Notes under the pieces: model-generated
Databases searched by the model: none
What the model saw: only the letters and a program-made list of their open reading frames with translations
What the model was told of the DNA's origin: nothing
Shown: piece by piece, positions 60,593 to 64,000 of the stretch
Layout: each line of letters opens with the position of its first letter
How positions within the stretch are numbered: the stretch's first letter is position 1
Origin: Streptomyces sp. 840.1
GTDB lineage: Bacteria; Actinomycetota; Actinomycetes; Streptomycetales; Streptomycetaceae
Assembly (NCBI RefSeq): GCF_003751445.1
Contig: NZ_RJUU01000001.1
Coordinates: 5,322,001 to 5,386,000 of the forward strand
Length of the DNA stretch: 64,000 nucleotides
Direction of reading: 5' to 3'
Position numbers and translations under genes: made by a program

Positions 60593-62032
60593 GTGAGCCC
60601 CCTGCGCCTGCCCGGCCCGCCGTACCGCGTCAAGGACCCCCACCAGCTCATCGCGGAGTCGGGAGCCGACCTGGAAGGGCACGGCCTCAAGCGCACCATG
60701 GGCCTCTTCCAGCTCGTCTGCTTCGGAGTCGGCGCCGTCGTCGGCACCGGCATCTTCGTCGGCCTGTCCGACAGCGTGGCCGAGGCCGGCCCGGCCGTCG
60801 TGCTGTCCTTCGTGCTCGCCGCGATCACCTGCATCTTCACCGCGCTGTCCTTCGCCGAGCTGGGCAGCGCGATCCCGGTGTCCGGCAGCTCGTACTCCTT
60901 CGCCTACGCCACCCTCGGCGAACGCGTCGCGTTCCTCGTCGGCTGGTGCCTGCTCCTGGAGTACGGCGTGTCCGTCTCCGCCGTGGCGGTGGGCTGGAGC
61001 CAGTACGTGAACGAGCTGCTCGACAGCCTCTTCGGGTGGCAGCTGCCCGCCGCGCTCTCCTCGGGACCCGGCGACGGCGGAGTGATCAACCTGCCCGCGG
61101 TCGTCGTGGTCATGATGGCCGCCACCCTGCTGGTGCGGGGCATCCGGGAGAGCGCCGGGGCCACGGCCGCGATGGCGGTCCTCAAGATCACCGTCCTGGT
61201 GATGTTCTGCGCCATCGCCTTCACCGCCTTCGAGCACGGCAACCTCACCCCGTTCGCGGCCCACGGCGCGGGCGGCGTCACCGCAGGGGCGTCGCTGGCG
61301 TTCTTCTCGTACATCGGGTTCGACGCCATCACCACCGCGGGCGAGGAGGTCAAGAACCCCCGGCGCAACATCCCGGTCGCCATCATGATCTGCATCGGCC
61401 TGGTCACGCTGCTCTACTGCGCGGTCGCCCTCGCCGCCATCGGGGCCCTCGGCCCGGACGCCGTATCCGACAAGCCGGCCGCGCTCTCGCTGATCGTCGA
61501 CCAGGTCACCGGCTCGACGCTCGGCGGCGGGATCATCGCCTTCGGGGCGATCGTCGCCATCGCCTCGGTCGTCCTCGCGGTGATGTACGGGCAGACCCGC
61601 ATCCTCATGTCGATGTCGCGCGACGGTCTGGTCCCCCGGGTCTTCGAACGGGTCTCGCCGCGCACCTCGACGCCGGTCGCCAACACCTGGATCGTGGCCA
61701 CCGTCTTCGCCGTCCCGGCCGCCTTCTCGTCACTCGACGTGGTGGTGAACCTGACGACCATCGGCACGCTGGCCACCATGGTCGCGGTCAACCTCGCGGT
61801 GATCGTGCTGCGCCGCCGCAACCCCGAGGTGCGCGGCGCCTTCCGGATCCCGCTCCACCCCGTCGGCCCGCTGCTCGGCGTCGGCTTCTGCGTCTACCTC
61901 ATGTACGGGACCGGCTGGACGACCTGGGTCCAGTTCGCGGTGTTCCTCGCGGCCGGCGCGGTGCTGTACGCCTGCTACGGCCGGAGCCGTTCCCGGCTGG
62001 CCGGCCGGACCGCGCTCCCTGATCGGGCCTGA
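60593..62032 (+). CDS. APC-family amino acid permease
   Basis: This 479-residue membrane protein has 12-14 hydrophobic helices. The first membrane segment has the APC signature GLFQLVCFGVGAVVGTGIFVG (in two parts around GAVVGTGIF), and the loop DAITTAGEEVKNPRRNIP is typical of cationic amino acid transporters. By position next to arcAB it may import arginine or export ornithine, but no substrate is proven. The GTG at 60593 is chosen; GAGA is upstream. The long 5' leader has a terminator-like hairpin at 60484-60517. Confidence 0.88.
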   Translation: MSPLRLPGPPYRVKDPHQLIAESGADLEGHGLKRTMGLFQLVCFGVGAVVGTGIFVGLSDSVAEAGPAVVLSFVLAAITCIFTALSFAELGSAIPVSGSSYSFAYATLGERVAFLVGWCLLLEYGVSVSAVAVGWSQYVNELLDSLFGWQLPAALSSGPGDGGVINLPAVVVVMMAATLLVRGIRESAGATAAMAVLKITVLVMFCAIAFTAFEHGNLTPFAAHGAGGVTAGASLAFFSYIGFDAITTAGEEVKNPRRNIPVAIMICIGLVTLLYCAVALAAIGALGPDAVSDKPAALSLIVDQVTGSTLGGGIIAFGAIVAIASVVLAVMYGQTRILMSMSRDGLVPRVFERVSPRTSTPVANTWIVATVFAVPAAFSSLDVVVNLTTIGTLATMVAVNLAVIVLRRRNPEVRGAFRIPLHPVGPLLGVGFCVYLMYGTGWTTWVQFAVFLAAGAVLYACYGRSRSRLAGRTALPDRA

Positions 62033-62100
62033 TCCGGACGGAAGGCCCTAGAGCATGCGTGCCAGACGCCGCCGGGCAGACGGGACTTTCAAAGCACGCC

Positions 62101-62550
62101 CTAGTCCACCGGTCCGGCCTGCGACGGCAGGGTGAACCACACCGCCTTGCCCTGTTCCGTGGCGCGGTGACCGCAGGACGAGCTCAGGGTGCGGATCAGC
62201 AGCAGGCCCCGGCCGTGCTCCTGCCAGGGGTCCGGCTCGCTGCCCGGCCCGGGGCGGGAGAGATCGCCCGGGGGTGCGGGGTCGCGGTCGTGCACCTCCA
62301 CCTGGCAGCCGGTCGGCAGCAGCTCCACCACCAGCTCGACGGGCTCCACCCCAAGGGTGTGCTCCACCGCGTTGGCGACCAGCTCCGCGGTGAGCAGTTC
62401 GGCGGTGTCGGTGTCCGCCGGGGCCTCCAGGTCCGCCAGCGCCGTGCGGATCAGGGCGCGCGCGATCGGCACGGCCGCAGCCGTGTGCGGCAGCGCGATC
62501 CGCCAGGAGGCGGGGGCGGGGACATCGGGCGGCACGGCGGGGGGTTCCAT
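62101..62550 (-). CDS. Anti-sigma-factor-type HATPase (RsbW-like)
   Basis: A 149-residue protein of the streptomycete HATPase_c_2 family: ELVANAVEHT (N-box) at about 56-65, HDRDPAPPGDL, GRGLLLIRTLSSSCG near 112-126 and a closing KAVWFTLP. These proteins act as anti-sigma-factor kinases or as unassigned ATP-binding proteins. No anti-anti-sigma factor or sigma gene is adjacent. The ATG at 62550 is used; the next gene is divergent 241 nt away. Confidence 0.85.
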   Translation of the reverse strand: MEPPAVPPDVPAPASWRIALPHTAAAVPIARALIRTALADLEAPADTDTAELLTAELVANAVEHTLGVEPVELVVELLPTGCQVEVHDRDPAPPGDLSRPGPGSEPDPWQEHGRGLLLIRTLSSSCGHRATEQGKAVWFTLPSQAGPVD

Positions 62551-62718
62551 TCGGAGTCGAGACGTTCCTGGAACGCATTGCTTCTTGGTTCAACCGTACG
62601 AAGCATCGCGGCTCGGACAAGGGGCTGTCGACCGGTACGAAGGGGGACTTTCGTCACTACGGTCCCCGTGCTCCGTGTACCGACGGTCTCACGCTCCGCA
62701 CACCATCTATCGCGTACT

Positions 62719-62749
62719 CGTGACGGGAGTCACGCACGAGTGATAAATT
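62719..62749. promoter_or_regulatory. Inverted repeat and -10-like element before the enoyl-CoA hydratase
   Basis: CGTGAC-N4-GTCACG at 62719-62734 is a perfect repeat. It is followed by TAAATT (62744-62749), a plausible -10, 43 nt before the ATG. Confidence 0.45.
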
Positions 62750-62791
62750 CGGTGCAAGCAGCAGCCCGACGGCTGAAGGGGACCACCCTCC

Positions 62792-63619
62792 ATGAGCCCG
62801 TTTCCCAGCTCCGCGGCACCCACGGAGAACTGGCGCCATCTCCGGGTCACGACGCGCGACGGGGTCGCCACCGTCACCCTCGCCCGCCCCGAGAAGCTCA
62901 ACGCGCTGACGTTCGGCGCCTACGCGGATCTGCGCGACCTGCTGGCCGAGCTGTCCAGGGAGCGTTCCGTACGGGCCCTGGTGCTGGCCGGTGAGGGGCG
63001 CGGCTTCTGCTCCGGCGGCGATGTGGACGAGATCATCGGCGCCACCCTCGCGATGGACACCGCCCGGATCCTGGAGTTCAACCGGATGACCGGCCAGGTG
63101 GTGCGGGCCCTGCGCGAATGCCCGTTCCCCGTGATCGCGGCCGTGCACGGCGTCGCCGCGGGCGCGGGCGCCGTCCTCGCGCTGGCCGCCGACTTCCGGA
63201 TCGCCGACCCGTCGGCCCGGTTCGCCTTCCTGTTCACCCGGGTCGGGCTCTCCGGAGGCGACATGGGCGCCGCCTACCTGCTGCCCCGGGTGGTCGGCCT
63301 GGGCCACGCCACCAGGCTGCTGATGCTCGGCGAACCCGTGCGCGCCCCCGAGGCGGAACGCATCGGACTGATCAGCGAACTGACCGAGGAGGGCCGCGCC
63401 GACGAACGGGCCGCAGAGCTGGCACGCCGCCTCGCGGACGGCCCCGCGCTCGCCCTCGCCCAGACGAAGGCACTGCTCACCGCCGAACTCGACATGCCGC
63501 TGGCCGCCGCCGTCGAGATGGACGCCGCCACCCAGGCACTCCTGATGCACGGCGAGGACTACGCCGAGTTCCACGCCGCCTTCACCGAGAAGCGGCCGCC
63601 GAAGTGGCAGGGCCGGTGA
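62792..63619 (+). CDS. Enoyl-CoA hydratase/isomerase family protein
   Basis: A 275-residue crotonase-family protein. It has the oxyanion-hole segments LARPEKLNALTF and GRGFCSGGDVDEI (about 69-81), and VAAVHGVAAGAGAVLALAADFRI in two parts around GVAAGAGA. The usual catalytic Glu positions are replaced by Gly/Ser (VGLSGGDMG), so the specific reaction may be something other than simple hydration. The GTG of the next gene overlaps the stop by 4 nt. The pair suggests degradation of aryl-CoA compounds. Confidence 0.85.
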   Translation: MSPFPSSAAPTENWRHLRVTTRDGVATVTLARPEKLNALTFGAYADLRDLLAELSRERSVRALVLAGEGRGFCSGGDVDEIIGATLAMDTARILEFNRMTGQVVRALRECPFPVIAAVHGVAAGAGAVLALAADFRIADPSARFAFLFTRVGLSGGDMGAAYLLPRVVGLGHATRLLMLGEPVRAPEAERIGLISELTEEGRADERAAELARRLADGPALALAQTKALLTAELDMPLAAAVEMDAATQALLMHGEDYAEFHAAFTEKRPPKWQGR

Positions 63620-64000
63620 CAGCCGCCGCCAACGCAGACCACGCGGGCCCGCACCGCATCGCCGTCATCGGCGGCGGCCCCGGCGGGCTCTACGCCGCGG
63701 CGCTGCTCAAGCGCCTGGACCCGGAGCGCGAGATCACCCTCTGGGAGCGCAACGCCCCCGAGGACACCTTCGGCTTCGGCGTCGTCCTCTCCGACGAGAC
63801 GCTGGGCGGCATCGAGCACGCCGACCCCACCGTCCACCGCGCGCTGCAGAAGGAGTTCGTCCGGTGGGACGACATCGACATCGTCCACCGGGGCCACACC
63901 CAGACCTCCGGCGGTCACGGCTTCGCCGCGCTCGGCCGCCGCCGCCTCCTGGAGATCCTGCACGAACGCTGCGCCTCCCTCGGGGTGCGCCTCCGCTTCC
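63616..64000 (+). CDS. Salicylyl-CoA 5-hydroxylase-like FAD monooxygenase, N-terminal part
   Basis: The frame opens at the GTG at 63616 (overlapping the previous stop by 4 nt) and runs off the right edge after 128 codons. The N-terminus has the FAD fingerprint IAVIGGGPGGLYAAALLKRL, with an acidic residue (WERN) ending the second strand. DTFGFGVVLSDETLGGIE and WDDIDIVHRG follow. These segments are typical of salicylyl-CoA 5-hydroxylase and 2-aminobenzoyl-CoA monooxygenase/reductase. It should hydroxylate an aromatic acyl-CoA. The enoyl-CoA hydratase just upstream fits the same pathway. The rest of the gene lies outside the window. Confidence 0.82.
   Translation, partial: MTAAANADHAGPHRIAVIGGGPGGLYAAALLKRLDPEREITLWERNAPEDTFGFGVVLSDETLGGIEHADPTVHRALQKEFVRWDDIDIVHRGHTQTSGGHGFAALGRRRLLEILHERCASLGVRLRF

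Overview
The window is high-GC actinobacterial DNA and almost certainly a Streptomyces chromosome. The support is strong G/C bias at third codon positions, many GTG starts and 4-nt ATGA/GTGA gene overlaps, and two complete conservons (sensor ATPase, Roadblock, DUF742, small GTPase, P450). Other streptomycete markers are an XRE/DUF5753 regulator, a SepF-like protein and a Vat-like/Mgt resistance pair. No tRNA, rRNA, CRISPR array, transposase or phage gene was recognised. A gene is cut at each edge (1-625 and 63616-64000).

Layout. 1-625: C-terminus of an unrecognised protein. 748-3116: sulfide/persulfide detoxification, with a persulfide dioxygenase-rhodanese fusion, a CsoR/CstR repressor, a membrane rhodanese and three ATACCCC-type operators. 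3226-8624: leftward conservon 1 with a second, canonical P450 behind it and a possible 49-residue peptide gene in front of it. 9246-13230: two helix-turn-helix regulators and an FAD monooxygenase. 13305-21082: a leftward six-gene operon in which a nitrate/nitrite-type sensor kinase and a Roadblock protein precede a complete branched-chain-amino-acid/urea-type ABC importer. 21767-25187: a methyltransferase, a secreted lipase and an ArsR/SRPBCC pair. 25392-27448: a Vat-like acetyltransferase and a macrolide glycosyltransferase; the latter has a leaderless 8-codon upstream ORF and complementary RNA segments typical of antibiotic-sensing attenuators. 27620-30846: electron-transfer flavoprotein etfBA, a TetR regulator with its apparent operator on both sides, and a DUF35 protein.

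30985-34981: a lipoprotein, a quinone-oxidoreductase-like gene divergent from a TetR regulator with two clean operators, and an acidic hypothetical. 34963-43214: carbohydrate uptake, with a SIS isomerase/deaminase-like protein and hydrolase divergent from a DeoR regulator, then a CUT1 ABC importer and a Gfo/Idh/MocA dehydrogenase, closed by a strong terminator. 43618-48799: an MBL-fold hydrolase and rightward conservon 2. 48904-53833: SepF-like, ATPase, MazG-like, hypothetical, F420-type oxidoreductase and homocysteine methyltransferase genes. 53878-57986: a two-gene Hen1-Pnkp RNA repair cassette. 58056-62032: arginine deiminase, ornithine carbamoyltransferase and an APC permease with ARG-box-like and other control elements. 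62101-64000: an anti-sigma-type ATPase, then an enoyl-CoA hydratase translationally coupled to a truncated salicylyl-CoA-5-hydroxylase-like gene.

The most interesting parts are the attenuator-like leader before the macrolide glycosyltransferase, the Hen1-Pnkp cassette, the conservon P450s that lack the ExxR motif, the conservon-like sensor joined to a transporter, and the peptide ORF overlapping the first conservon. All family assignments come from reading motifs; no database search was possible.
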